NCBI GenBank assembly: GCA_021805305.1
Contig: JAJZFO010000325.1
Coordinates: forward strand, 1 to 7,543
From: Actinomycetes bacterium
GTDB taxonomy: Bacteria > Actinomycetota > Acidimicrobiia > Acidimicrobiales > RAAP-2
Length of the DNA stretch: 7,543 bases
Direction of reading: 5' to 3'
In this document: one piece after another, positions 1 to 5,961 of the stretch
Numbering within the stretch: position 1 is the first letter of the stretch
How the letters are laid out: each line of letters starts with the position of its first letter
Translations under genes and position numbers: made by a program
Notes under the pieces: generated by a model
Told to the model about the DNA's origin: nothing
What the model saw: the letters and a program-made list of their open reading frames with translations, nothing else
Database searches by the model: none

Positions 1-509
1 CACGACGCGTAGGTCGTCAGGACGCCACCGAGGATCAGACCGATGGCGCCGCCGGCGCCGGCCACCGCACCGTAGATGGCGAACGCCTTGCCGCGTTCGC
101 CGGGGTCGGTGAAGGTCGTCGTCAACAACGCCAACACCGCCGGGGCCAACAGGGCGCCGAACACTCCCTGGATGGTCCTCGCGGTCACCAGCATCGAGAA
201 ATTCTGGGCGGCGGCCCCGAAGGCCGAGGCGCCGGCGAAGCCGGCCAGCCCGATGATGAGCGCGTTCTTGCGGCCGATGTAGTCCGAGATCCTCCCGCCC
301 AGTAGGAGCAGGCTCCCGAAGGCCAGTGAGTACGCGGTCACGATCCACTGGCGGTCGGCGTTCGAGAAGTGCAGCGCGCGTTGGGCGGTGGGCAGCGCGA
401 TGTTGACGATGGTGCCGTCGAGGATGACCATCAACTGCGATATCGCGAGCACCGCGAGGATCCACCAGCGCTGACGATGCGCTCGGTCGTGCTCTGACTC
501 GGTCGTCAT
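1..509 (-). CDS. MFS drug:proton antiporter, DHA2/EmrB-QacA type (N-terminal part)
   Basis: Reading the complement from the ATG at 509 gives 169 residues that run off the window edge, so only about the first third of a usual 450-520-residue, 14-helix exporter is present. Seen in the sequence: a short charged N-terminus, then TM1 (about residues 15-38) containing LDGTIVNIALP, the D-x-T-I-V-N-x-A-L-P signature of DHA2 exporters. MFS motif A appears as GGRISDYIGRK (about 71-81), between TM2 and TM3. Further hydrophobic segments lie near 84-102, 106-131 and 142-166, the last being motif-C-like (GAGGAIGLILGG), where the usual Pro is Leu. The start is supported by a GAGGGG Shine-Dalgarno-like run just upstream. 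Family members sit in the cytoplasmic membrane and export drugs or other amphipathic compounds using the proton gradient; the substrate cannot be read from sequence. The divergent TetR gene and the palindrome between them imply substrate-induced derepression. Confidence 0.9.
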   Translation of the reverse strand, partial: MTTESEHDRAHRQRWWILAVLAISQLMVILDGTIVNIALPTAQRALHFSNADRQWIVTAYSLAFGSLLLLGGRISDYIGRKNALIIGLAGFAGASAFGAAAQNFSMLVTARTIQGVFGALLAPAVLALLTTTFTDPGERGKAFAIYGAVAGAGGAIGLILGGVLTTYAS

Positions 510-564
510 GTCGGATGCCCCTCGCTCCTCGAAATGTGTCGTCTCCACGACTGCTCTCCACTCT

Positions 565-587
565 AACCGGAGTGTGTGACTCCGTTT
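565..587. promoter_or_regulatory. Putative TetR operator between the divergent efflux and regulator genes
   Basis: A 23-bp imperfect palindrome is seen: AAcCGGAGT, spacer GTGTG, ACTCCGtTT. The 6-bp core arms (568-573 and 579-584) are perfect; extending outward gives 8 of 9 matched pairs. Size, symmetry and position in a divergent regulator/exporter intergenic region are typical of TetR-family operators. It sits directly beside or within likely promoter elements: a minus-strand -10-like TAGAGT (complement of 560-565) for the MFS gene, and a plus-strand -10-like TATAGC (596-601) for the regulator. One dimer or pair of dimers bound here could therefore repress both genes. Binding by the neighbouring regulator is inferred. 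Confidence 0.55.
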
Positions 588-595
588 CCATCAAC

Positions 596-601
596 TATAG
601 C
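596..601 (+). promoter_or_regulatory. Possible -10 element of the TetR gene
   Basis: TATAGC lies in a locally AT-richer patch (591-606) about 45-70 bp before the regulator's start. No convincing -35 hexamer is seen; the region where it would lie overlaps the CGGAGT/ACTCCG palindrome. This is a weak call based on position and base composition. Confidence 0.25.
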
Positions 602-664
602 GATATGTGGAGACTATCGTTCCACTTCAGAGGGTGAGCCTGTACCATGGTGACGGGAGTACTC

Positions 665-1339
665 ATGAACCGTCAGACCCAACACCCCGATCGTCCGTTG
701 CGGGCCGACGCCGAGAGGAATCGCACCAAGATCCTCGAAGCCGCGGCGCAGGTCTTCGCCGAACAGGGGTTGGAGGCCACCCTCGACGAGGTGGCCGCGG
801 TGGCCGGCGTCGGCGTCGGCACCGTATATCGGCGCTTCCCCGACAAGGAGGCACTGATCGGCACGCTCTTCGACAACGCCGTCGACGAGATCGCCAATCT
901 GGCCCACTCGGCCGCGACGCGGACGAACTCGTGGGACGCACTGGTGTGGTTCCTCGAGGAGGCCCTGCAACGTCAGTGCTCGAATCGCGGACTGCGCGAC
1001 GTCGTGGTCGGCTCGCCCTACGCCGTGGACCGCATGGCCGAGGCCAAGCGCCGCATCACTCCCTCCATCAAGTTCTTGGTCGAACGCGCCCAGCGCGACG
1101 GCTTCCTGCGCGACGACGTCGTCGGCGGGGACATTCCGGTACTCGAGATGATGATCAGCTTCCTCGGCAACCTGACCTCAACCTCCGCCCCCGACCTGTG
1201 GCGTCGTTACCTGACGATCGTCCTGGACGGATTGGTCGTTGCGCGGACCGAACCCAGCCCCCTGCAGGCCTTCCCTCGACACGACGTGGTGAGCGAGGCC
1301 CTGCACAGCGTCCATCGACACGTCGGCCGCGCCACCTGA
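665..1339 (+). CDS. TetR/AcrR-family transcriptional repressor
   Basis: The product is 224 residues, typical for TetR proteins (about 190-230). Residues 17-70 form the three-helix DNA-binding domain: RNRTKILEAAAQVFAEQG is helix 1, and TLDEVAAVAGVGVGTVYRRF (39-58) is the helix-turn-helix, with the family hallmark G-x-G-T-V-Y-R-R-F followed by P-D-K-E-A-L. The rest is a helical ligand-binding and dimerisation domain without a recognisable ligand motif. I chose ATG 665 because GGGAG (655-659) stands five bases before it. An in-frame ATG at 647 and GTG at 650 would add 5-6 residues and have only a more distant AGAGGG (629-634). The gene is divergent from the MFS exporter and shares its intergenic palindrome, so it most likely represses that exporter and itself until an effector binds. 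The effector is unknown. Confidence 0.93.
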   Translation: MNRQTQHPDRPLRADAERNRTKILEAAAQVFAEQGLEATLDEVAAVAGVGVGTVYRRFPDKEALIGTLFDNAVDEIANLAHSAATRTNSWDALVWFLEEALQRQCSNRGLRDVVVGSPYAVDRMAEAKRRITPSIKFLVERAQRDGFLRDDVVGGDIPVLEMMISFLGNLTSTSAPDLWRRYLTIVLDGLVVARTEPSPLQAFPRHDVVSEALHSVHRHVGRAT

Positions 1340-1355
1340 TCGAATCGGTGCGGAC

Positions 1356-2270
1356 TCAGGCCCAGCGTATCGCGGTGAGTTCCTCCGAGACCCGCCAGAG
1401 GTTCTGCGCCAGATCGACGTCGCGAGCCCTGGCCCCGGCGCGCACCAGTGTCGGTGACCCACGAAGCTCACCCGGCCCACGCGGTCCCACGAACTCGCCA
1501 CCGACGAGCCCGGGCCACGTGGCGGCGCACAACGTGGGAAGGGCGCCGCGGTCCGCGCTCTGGGCGAGGACCTTCGTCGAGAGTGACGCCACGCGCGCGA
1601 CGACGCCGCGCGTCGAGGCCGCCGTGTCGAAGAGGTTCGTCCGGGTCCAGCCCGGGTGCGCGGTCAGCGCCACGAAGGGCCAACCCTGCGCCACTCGTCG
1701 ACGCTCGAGTTCGGCGCTGAAGAGCAGGTTCGCCAACTTCGAGTCGCCGTAGGCGCGACGCGCGTCGTAGGGTGCGCGCCCCTCGCATCGACGTCGGATC
1801 TCCTCGATCGTGCCCGAACCGAAGCTCCCCGCACGGTGGTACAGACTCGAGACGCTCACCAGGCGACGCGCGATGCGGTCCTTGATGAGTCCGGCGAAGG
1901 CGAAGTGGCCGAGGTGATTCGTCCCGACCTGGAGTTCGAAGCCATCGGCCGTCAACTGCCAGGGCGTCCACATCACGCCCGCGTTCAATATGACGACGTC
2001 GAGGGGCTCCTTTACGCTCCGCGCGGCCCGGTGGACGCTCGCCAGATCGGCGAGGTCCATCTCGATCACCTGGTGCGCCAGGCCCGCGGCCACGACCGCA
2101 GCGCCCTTGTGAGGATCTCGCGCGGTGATCGTCACGTGGGCTCCTCGCGCCGTCAAGGCCCTCGCCGTGGCCAGGCCCAGCCCGCTGGTGCCCCCGGTGA
2201 CGAGGAACCGCTGACCACCCAGACTCGGCACACTAGATAGGTCCCACCCCGACGGCACCGGTGTCGACAT
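1356..2270 (-). CDS. SDR-family oxidoreductase (retinol dehydrogenase/WWOX-like)
   Basis: This 304-residue protein is an NAD(P)-dependent short-chain dehydrogenase/reductase. Seen: the Rossmann glycine motif TGGTSGLG (25-32), the adenine-site Asp in MDL (71-73), NAG (96-98), the structural Asn in TNHLGHF (Asn118), the catalytic Ser in VSVSS (about 141-142), and the catalytic pair Y174-x-x-x-K178. HPGW (205-208) follows the active site. Its length and its C-terminal tail (GPRGPGELRG, then LWRVSEELT) match the longer SDRs related to retinol dehydrogenase, WWOX and protochlorophyllide reductase, rather than the roughly 250-residue classical type. Substrate is unknown; lipophilic alcohols, ketones or aldehydes are usual for relatives. 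The start has a strong AGGAGG six bases upstream. It ends 16 bp from the convergent TetR stop with no obvious terminator hairpin in between, and is divergent from the pyrimidine operon. No sequence evidence ties it to either neighbour's function. Confidence 0.92.
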   Translation of the reverse strand: MSTPVPSGWDLSSVPSLGGQRFLVTGGTSGLGLATARALTARGAHVTITARDPHKGAAVVAAGLAHQVIEMDLADLASVHRAARSVKEPLDVVILNAGVMWTPWQLTADGFELQVGTNHLGHFAFAGLIKDRIARRLVSVSSLYHRAGSFGSGTIEEIRRRCEGRAPYDARRAYGDSKLANLLFSAELERRRVAQGWPFVALTAHPGWTRTNLFDTAASTRGVVARVASLSTKVLAQSADRGALPTLCAATWPGLVGGEFVGPRGPGELRGSPTLVRAGARARDVDLAQNLWRVSEELTAIRWA

Positions 2271-2452
2271 CCCCGCCCTCCTGTCTCGTGCGCGTGAACG
2301 ACTGGCGGCTTCACCCTACTGGGCGGGTTCGCCACGAGGACGACGACGCGACGCGTGACGTGGGACGGGGCGAGAGGTGTTTCGAGAAAAAGAAATCGAG
2401 TGTGACGTGGATGTTCGTCCGCGACGAGGTCTATGGTGGGTCTTTGGTTCGT

Positions 2453-2475
2453 TCACGGACGTCCCTCGTTCGTGA
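2453..2475 (+). promoter_or_regulatory. Inverted repeat overlapping the operon's ribosome-binding site
   Basis: TCACGGACG (2453-2461), a five-base TCCCT loop, then CGTTCGTGA (2467-2475) form 9-bp arms with eight Watson-Crick pairs and one G-U wobble. The right arm runs into the GAGGAGG Shine-Dalgarno (2474-2480) of the first operon gene. The CCCTC in the loop and arm (2463-2467) can alternatively pair with GAGGG (2477-2481). It could be a protein operator (GntR/LacI-like symmetry) or an mRNA hairpin limiting translation. The structure is visible; the role is inferred. Confidence 0.4.
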
Positions 2476-2488
2476 GGAGGGATGGGCG

Positions 2489-3331
2489 ATGAGCGATCTC
2501 GTGAGGGCGGCACTGGTGCAGGCCAGGTGGACGGGCGACAAGTCGTCGATGATCGACCAGCACGAGCGACACGCCCGCGACGCGGCCGCCCAGGGGGCCC
2601 GGGTGATCTGCTTCCAGGAACTCTTCTACGGCCCCTACTTCTGTCAGGTCCAAGACGCCGCCTACTACGACTACGCCGAAGCCGTGCCCGAGGGCCCGAC
2701 GGTGCAGCGCTTTCTCGACCTGGCGCGCGAATTGGGCATGGTGATGATCCTGCCGGTGTACGAGAAGGTCCAAGAGGGAGTCCTCTACAACACCGCTGCG
2801 GTGATCGACGCCGACGGTACCTATCTGGGCAAGTATCGCAAGACCCATATCCCCCAGGTGGGCGGCTTCTGGGAGAAGTTCTACTTCCGACCGGGCAACC
2901 TGGGTTACCCCGTGTTCGACACGGCGGTGGGCCGGATCGGGGTCTACATCTGCTACGACCGCCACTTCCCCGAGGGGTGGCGGGCGCTCGGACTCGCGGG
3001 AGCGCGGATCGTCTTCAATCCCTCGGCCACCAGCCGAGGACTCTCGGCCTACCTGTGGCAGCTCGAACAGCCCGCGTCGGCGGTGGCCAACGAGTACTAC
3101 GTCGGCGCGATCAACCGCGTGGGGATCGAGGACCTGGGGACCAATGACTTCTACGGTCAGAGCTACTTCGTCAATCCCCGCGGCCAGTTCGTGGGGGACG
3201 TCGCGAGCACCAGTGACGAGGAACTCGTCGTGCGCGACCTCGACATGGACCTGCTCAAGCAGGTGCGCGAGCAGTGGGCCTTCTACCGCGACCGCCGACC
3301 CGACATGTACGGCCCGCTCACCCAGGACTAG
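2489..3331 (+). CDS. Nitrilase-superfamily amidohydrolase, beta-ureidopropionase-like (N-carbamoyl-beta-alanine amidohydrolase)
   Basis: This 280-residue cytoplasmic enzyme of the CN-hydrolase fold probably cleaves an N-carbamoyl amino acid (N-carbamoyl-beta-alanine from uracil, or a carbamoyl amino acid from a hydantoin) to the free amino acid, CO2 and ammonia. The Glu-Lys-Cys triad is visible: Glu44 in ICFQELF, Lys118 in GKYRKTHIP and nucleophile Cys155 in YICYDRHFPEG. The stretches FNPSAT (176-181), LW..E (189-193) and GAINRVG (206-212), and the C-terminal VRDLDMDLLKQVREQW, match the beta-ureidopropionase branch better than aliphatic nitrilases. N-carbamoylputrescine amidohydrolase or D-carbamoylase remain alternatives. 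ATG 2489 was chosen because GAGGAGG (2474-2480) precedes it at ideal spacing and homology begins at once. The open frame extends upstream to 2261, but those residues look like intergenic DNA. It is the first gene of a three-gene operon, 16 bp before the dihydropyrimidinase. Confidence 0.92.
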   Translation: MSDLVRAALVQARWTGDKSSMIDQHERHARDAAAQGARVICFQELFYGPYFCQVQDAAYYDYAEAVPEGPTVQRFLDLARELGMVMILPVYEKVQEGVLYNTAAVIDADGTYLGKYRKTHIPQVGGFWEKFYFRPGNLGYPVFDTAVGRIGVYICYDRHFPEGWRALGLAGARIVFNPSATSRGLSAYLWQLEQPASAVANEYYVGAINRVGIEDLGTNDFYGQSYFVNPRGQFVGDVASTSDEELVVRDLDMDLLKQVREQWAFYRDRRPDMYGPLTQD

Positions 3332-3335
3332 GCAC

Positions 3336-3342
3336 GAGGAGG
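3336..3342 (+). promoter_or_regulatory. Ribosome-binding site that fixes the dihydropyrimidinase start
   Basis: A GAGGAGG Shine-Dalgarno lies five bases before ATG 3348, inside the 16-bp gap after the amidohydrolase stop codon. The frame stays open upstream to 3144, inside the preceding gene, but this site and the start of homology at MARTLITGG show that 3348 is the real start. Confidence 0.8.
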
Positions 3343-3347
3343 CCACG

Positions 3348-4760
3348 ATGGCGAGGACACTGATCACTGGCGGGACCGTCATCTCCGCGAGTGGGGCCCA
3401 GGCCTCGGACGTGCTCATCGACGGCGAGGTCGTCGCGGCGCTCGGACGACCGGGTCACTTCGCGGACATCGCGTCCACGTGCGACCGGGTGATCGACGCC
3501 AGCGCCAAGTACGTGCTGCCCGGCGGGATCGACGTGCACACCCATATGGAGATGCCCTTCGGCGGGACCAGCGCCTCGGACACCTTCGCATCGGGCACCG
3601 TCGCGGCCGCCTTCGGCGGGACGACGTCGATCATCGACTTCGCCCTCCAACGCACCGGCGAGGACGTGCGCGACGGCCTCGCCGCGTGGCACGCCAAGGC
3701 GGCGGGCAACTGCGCCATCGACTACGGCTTCCACCAGATCATCGGCGGGGTCGACGACGCCGCGCTCGAAGCGATGACCTACCTCACCGAACACGAGGGT
3801 GTCACGAGCTTCAAACTCTTCATGGCCTACCCGGGCGTCTTCTACTCCGACGACGGCCAGATCCTGCGCGCCATGCAGCGCGCGGGGGGACTCGGGGCGA
3901 CGATCATGATGCACGCGGAGAACGGCCCGGCGATCGACGTCCTCGTCGCCCAGGCCCTGGCCCGGGGCGAGACCGAGCCGAGGTACCACTCCCTCACGCG
4001 TCCCGTCGAGATGGAGGAGGAGGCGACGCACCGCGCGATCATGCTCGCGCGCGTCGCCAAAGCGCCCCTGTACATCGTGCACATGAGCGCCCAGGAGGCG
4101 GTGGCCGCGGTGGCCCTCGCCCGTGATCGCGGCGCCAACGTCTTCGGCGAGACCTGCCCGCAGTACCTCTACTTGAGTTTGGAGGAGCACCTGTCGAAGC
4201 CCGGCTTCGACGGTGCCGCGTACGTGTGCTCGACGCCCCTGCGCTCGCGCGAGGAGGGTCATCACGACGCGCTCTGGAACGCGCTGCGCACCAATGACCT
4301 CTCCATCGTCTCGACGGACCACTGCCCTTTTTGCATGAAGGACCAGAAGGAGCTGGGCCGCGGGAACTTCTCCAAGATCCCCAACGGCATCGGCTCGGTC
4401 GAGCATCGCATGGACCTGCTCTACCAGGGCGTCGTGACGGGCCAGATCGGCCTGGCCCGTTGGGTCGAGCTCGCCTGCACCACGCCGGCACGGATGTTCG
4501 GGCTCTATCCGCGCAAGGGCGTCGTGGCGCCTGGTTCCGACGCCGACGTCGTCATCTACGACCCCCGGGGCACGACTGACATCTCCGCCGCCACCCACCA
4601 CATGAACATGGACCATTCCGCCTACGAGGGCATCCACGTCGACGGTCGGGTGCACACGGTGCTCTCGCGCGGGCGCGTCATCGTCGAAAACAACGCCTTC
4701 ACCGGGTCGAGGGGCCACGGGACGTTCCTACGGCGCGGACTCAGCTCGTACCTGCTCTAG
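3348..4760 (+). CDS. hydA: Dihydropyrimidinase / D-hydantoinase
   Basis: This 470-residue binuclear-metal amidohydrolase opens the ring of dihydrouracil or dihydrothymine to N-carbamoyl-beta-amino acids, or of 5-substituted hydantoins to N-carbamoyl amino acids. All metal ligands of the family are visible: His64 and His66 (GGIDVHTHMEMPFGG), the lysine normally carbamylated (Lys156 in TSFKLFMAY), His189 (HAEN), His245 (VHMS) and Asp324 (STDHCPF). Tyr161 of the MAYPG loop and the NGIG segment (346-349) are at substrate-binding positions. GETCPQYL, FGLYPRKG and APGSDADVVIYDP are further hallmarks, and the length is normal (about 460-490), so the gene looks intact. It follows the amidohydrolase by 16 bp, and the two would act in sequence: ring opening, then decarbamoylation. 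Stereo- and substrate preference cannot be read here. Allantoinase is less likely, because the dihydropyrimidinase-type motifs are complete. Confidence 0.95.
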   Translation: MARTLITGGTVISASGAQASDVLIDGEVVAALGRPGHFADIASTCDRVIDASAKYVLPGGIDVHTHMEMPFGGTSASDTFASGTVAAAFGGTTSIIDFALQRTGEDVRDGLAAWHAKAAGNCAIDYGFHQIIGGVDDAALEAMTYLTEHEGVTSFKLFMAYPGVFYSDDGQILRAMQRAGGLGATIMMHAENGPAIDVLVAQALARGETEPRYHSLTRPVEMEEEATHRAIMLARVAKAPLYIVHMSAQEAVAAVALARDRGANVFGETCPQYLYLSLEEHLSKPGFDGAAYVCSTPLRSREEGHHDALWNALRTNDLSIVSTDHCPFCMKDQKELGRGNFSKIPNGIGSVEHRMDLLYQGVVTGQIGLARWVELACTTPARMFGLYPRKGVVAPGSDADVVIYDPRGTTDISAATHHMNMDHSAYEGIHVDGRVHTVLSRGRVIVENNAFTGSRGHGTFLRRGLSSYLL

Positions 4761-4801
4761 GCCGATCGATGTCGCGCCGGAGCGTGACGGGAGGGAGAAC
4801 C

Positions 4802-5824
4802 ATGGATTTCGGCGTCGTCCTACAGACCGATCCGCCGGCCGCGCGAGTGATCGATCTCGCCCAGCGCGCCGAGCGCCACGGGTTCAGCCACGTGTGGACC
4901 TTCGACTCGCACATCCTGTGGGAGGAGCCCTACGTCATCTACTCGGCCATCCTCGCCGCGACGCGCAAGGTCATGGTGGGACCGATGGTCACCAATCCGG
5001 CCACGCGCGACTGGACGGTGAGCGCGAGTCTCTTCGCCACGCTCAACGAGATGTACGGCAACCGCACCGTCTGCGGCATCGGACGCGGCGATTCGGCGGT
5101 GCGCGTCACCAACGGTCGACCGACCACCCTGGCGACGCTGCGCGAGGCGATCGGTGTCATCCGAGAACTCGCCAACGGACGAAGCGCCGAGTACCACGGT
5201 TCCTCGATACGCTTCCCCTGGGCCGGGCGCAGTTCGCTCGAGGTGTGGGTGGCGGCGTACGGGCCCAAGGCCCTGCAACTGGCCGGCGAGGCCGGGGACG
5301 GTTTCATCCTGCAGTTGGCCGATCCCGACATCGCACGCTGGATGATCGGCGAGGTCCGTCGCGCCGCCGAAGGGGCGGGGCGTGACCCCGGCGAACTGAC
5401 CTTCTGCGTCGCGGCACCGGCCTACGTCGGAGAGGACCTCGCGCATCAGCGCGACCAGTGCCGCTGGTTCGGTGGCATGGTGGGCAATCACGTGGCCGAC
5501 ATCGTCTCACGCTACGGCGACGACCCGTCGTCGGGTGTCCCGGCGGCGCTCACCGCGTACATCAAGGACCGACGGGGCTACGACTACAACGAGCACGGGC
5601 GCGCGGGCAACACCCACACGGATTTCGTCGCGGACGCCATCATCGATCGCTTCTGCCTCCTCGGTCCGGCGGCCCGTCACGTGGAGCGCCTCGAGGAACT
5701 TCGCGACATCGGCGTCGACCAATTCGCCCTCTATCTCCAGCACGACGCGAAGGTGCCCACCCTCGAGGCCTACGGCGAGACGATCATCCCCGCCCTCGGG
5801 GATCCCCACGTCGCGCGTCGCTGA
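4802..5824 (+). CDS. LLM-class flavin/F420-dependent oxidoreductase, CPS_4043 (TIGR03842)-like
   Basis: This 340-residue TIM-barrel protein belongs to the bacterial luciferase-like superfamily, on the branch near F420-dependent methylenetetrahydromethanopterin reductase. Seen: an N-terminal strand MDFGVVLQTD, then AERHGFSHVWTFDSH (23-37), TNPATRDWTVSAS (64-76), CGIGRGDSAVR (91-101), and VWVAAYGPKALQLAGEAGDGFILQ (148-171), the family cofactor-site region. The end, RLEELRDIGVDQFALYLQHD, is typical. The overall pattern resembles TIGR03842, a family of unknown function in actinobacteria and proteobacteria; cofactor (F420 or FMN) is unproven. ATG 4802 was chosen because GGGAGGGAG (4789-4797) precedes it; an in-frame ATG at 4769 lacks a ribosome site. 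It starts 41 bp after the dihydropyrimidinase, so it is probably cotranscribed. That makes it the only redox enzyme in a pyrimidine/hydantoin operon, and a candidate dihydropyrimidine dehydrogenase substitute or ring oxidoreductase. The function is inferred from context only. Confidence 0.92.
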   Translation: MDFGVVLQTDPPAARVIDLAQRAERHGFSHVWTFDSHILWEEPYVIYSAILAATRKVMVGPMVTNPATRDWTVSASLFATLNEMYGNRTVCGIGRGDSAVRVTNGRPTTLATLREAIGVIRELANGRSAEYHGSSIRFPWAGRSSLEVWVAAYGPKALQLAGEAGDGFILQLADPDIARWMIGEVRRAAEGAGRDPGELTFCVAAPAYVGEDLAHQRDQCRWFGGMVGNHVADIVSRYGDDPSSGVPAALTAYIKDRRGYDYNEHGRAGNTHTDFVADAIIDRFCLLGPAARHVERLEELRDIGVDQFALYLQHDAKVPTLEAYGETIIPALGDPHVARR

Positions 5825-5892
5825 ATCGCGCCGCGCCCGCTCGAGGGACCCCGCGACGCGGAGGCGACGGACTACGACTTGATGACGAATAA

Positions 5893-5920
5893 GTGACAAT
5901 ATTCACGTGAGGACTAGTCT
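5893..5920 (+). promoter_or_regulatory. Putative promoter of the secreted-protein pair with a CRP-like half-site palindrome
   Basis: GTGACA (5893-5898, five of six to TTGACA), a 16-bp spacer and TAGTCT (5915-5920, fits actinobacterial TANNNT) form a plausible sigma-70-type promoter. Its start point would lie near 5927, giving a leader of about 35 bases. The -35 is embedded in GTGA-CAATAT-TCAC (5893-5906), the core symmetry of CRP/FNR-family sites (GTGA-N6-TCAC). The -10 lies in the perfect 8-bp palindrome GACTAGTC (5912-5919). The whole patch is clearly more AT-rich than its surroundings. Confidence 0.42.
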
Positions 5921-5961
5921 CGTGGGACGGTCTCTCTCGTCTGCGAAGGTATGCACTCCCC

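Noticed and set aside
607..1752. 381-residue plus-strand open frame across the TetR gene and into the SDR gene
   Set aside because: It is Arg/Ser/Pro-rich nonsense composition crossing two well-supported genes in other frames.
2261..2488. 76-residue N-terminal extension of the amidohydrolase in the same open frame
   Set aside because: It overlaps the divergent SDR start and does not look like nitrilase sequence. The GAGGAGG before ATG 2489 and the onset of homology there fix the real start.
2453..3418. 321-residue minus-strand open frame opposite the amidohydrolase
   Set aside because: It has no domain and biased composition, and is entirely explained by the codon bias of the plus-strand gene.
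3318..4718. 466-residue open frame on the minus strand opposite the dihydropyrimidinase
   Set aside because: It is low-complexity (Arg, Val, Gly, Asp-rich), has no recognisable domain, and lies wholly opposite a gene with complete catalytic motifs. It is a typical antisense shadow in high-GC DNA.
4769..4801. Upstream in-frame ATG adding 11 residues to the LLM oxidoreductase
   Set aside because: There is no ribosome-binding site before it, and the family normally begins with the MDFG strand; GGGAGGGAG precedes ATG 4802.
5840..5870. CCGCGACGCGG as a possible terminator hairpin after the LLM gene
   Set aside because: The stem is only four base pairs with a three-base loop and no U-tract follows, so I do not call a terminator.
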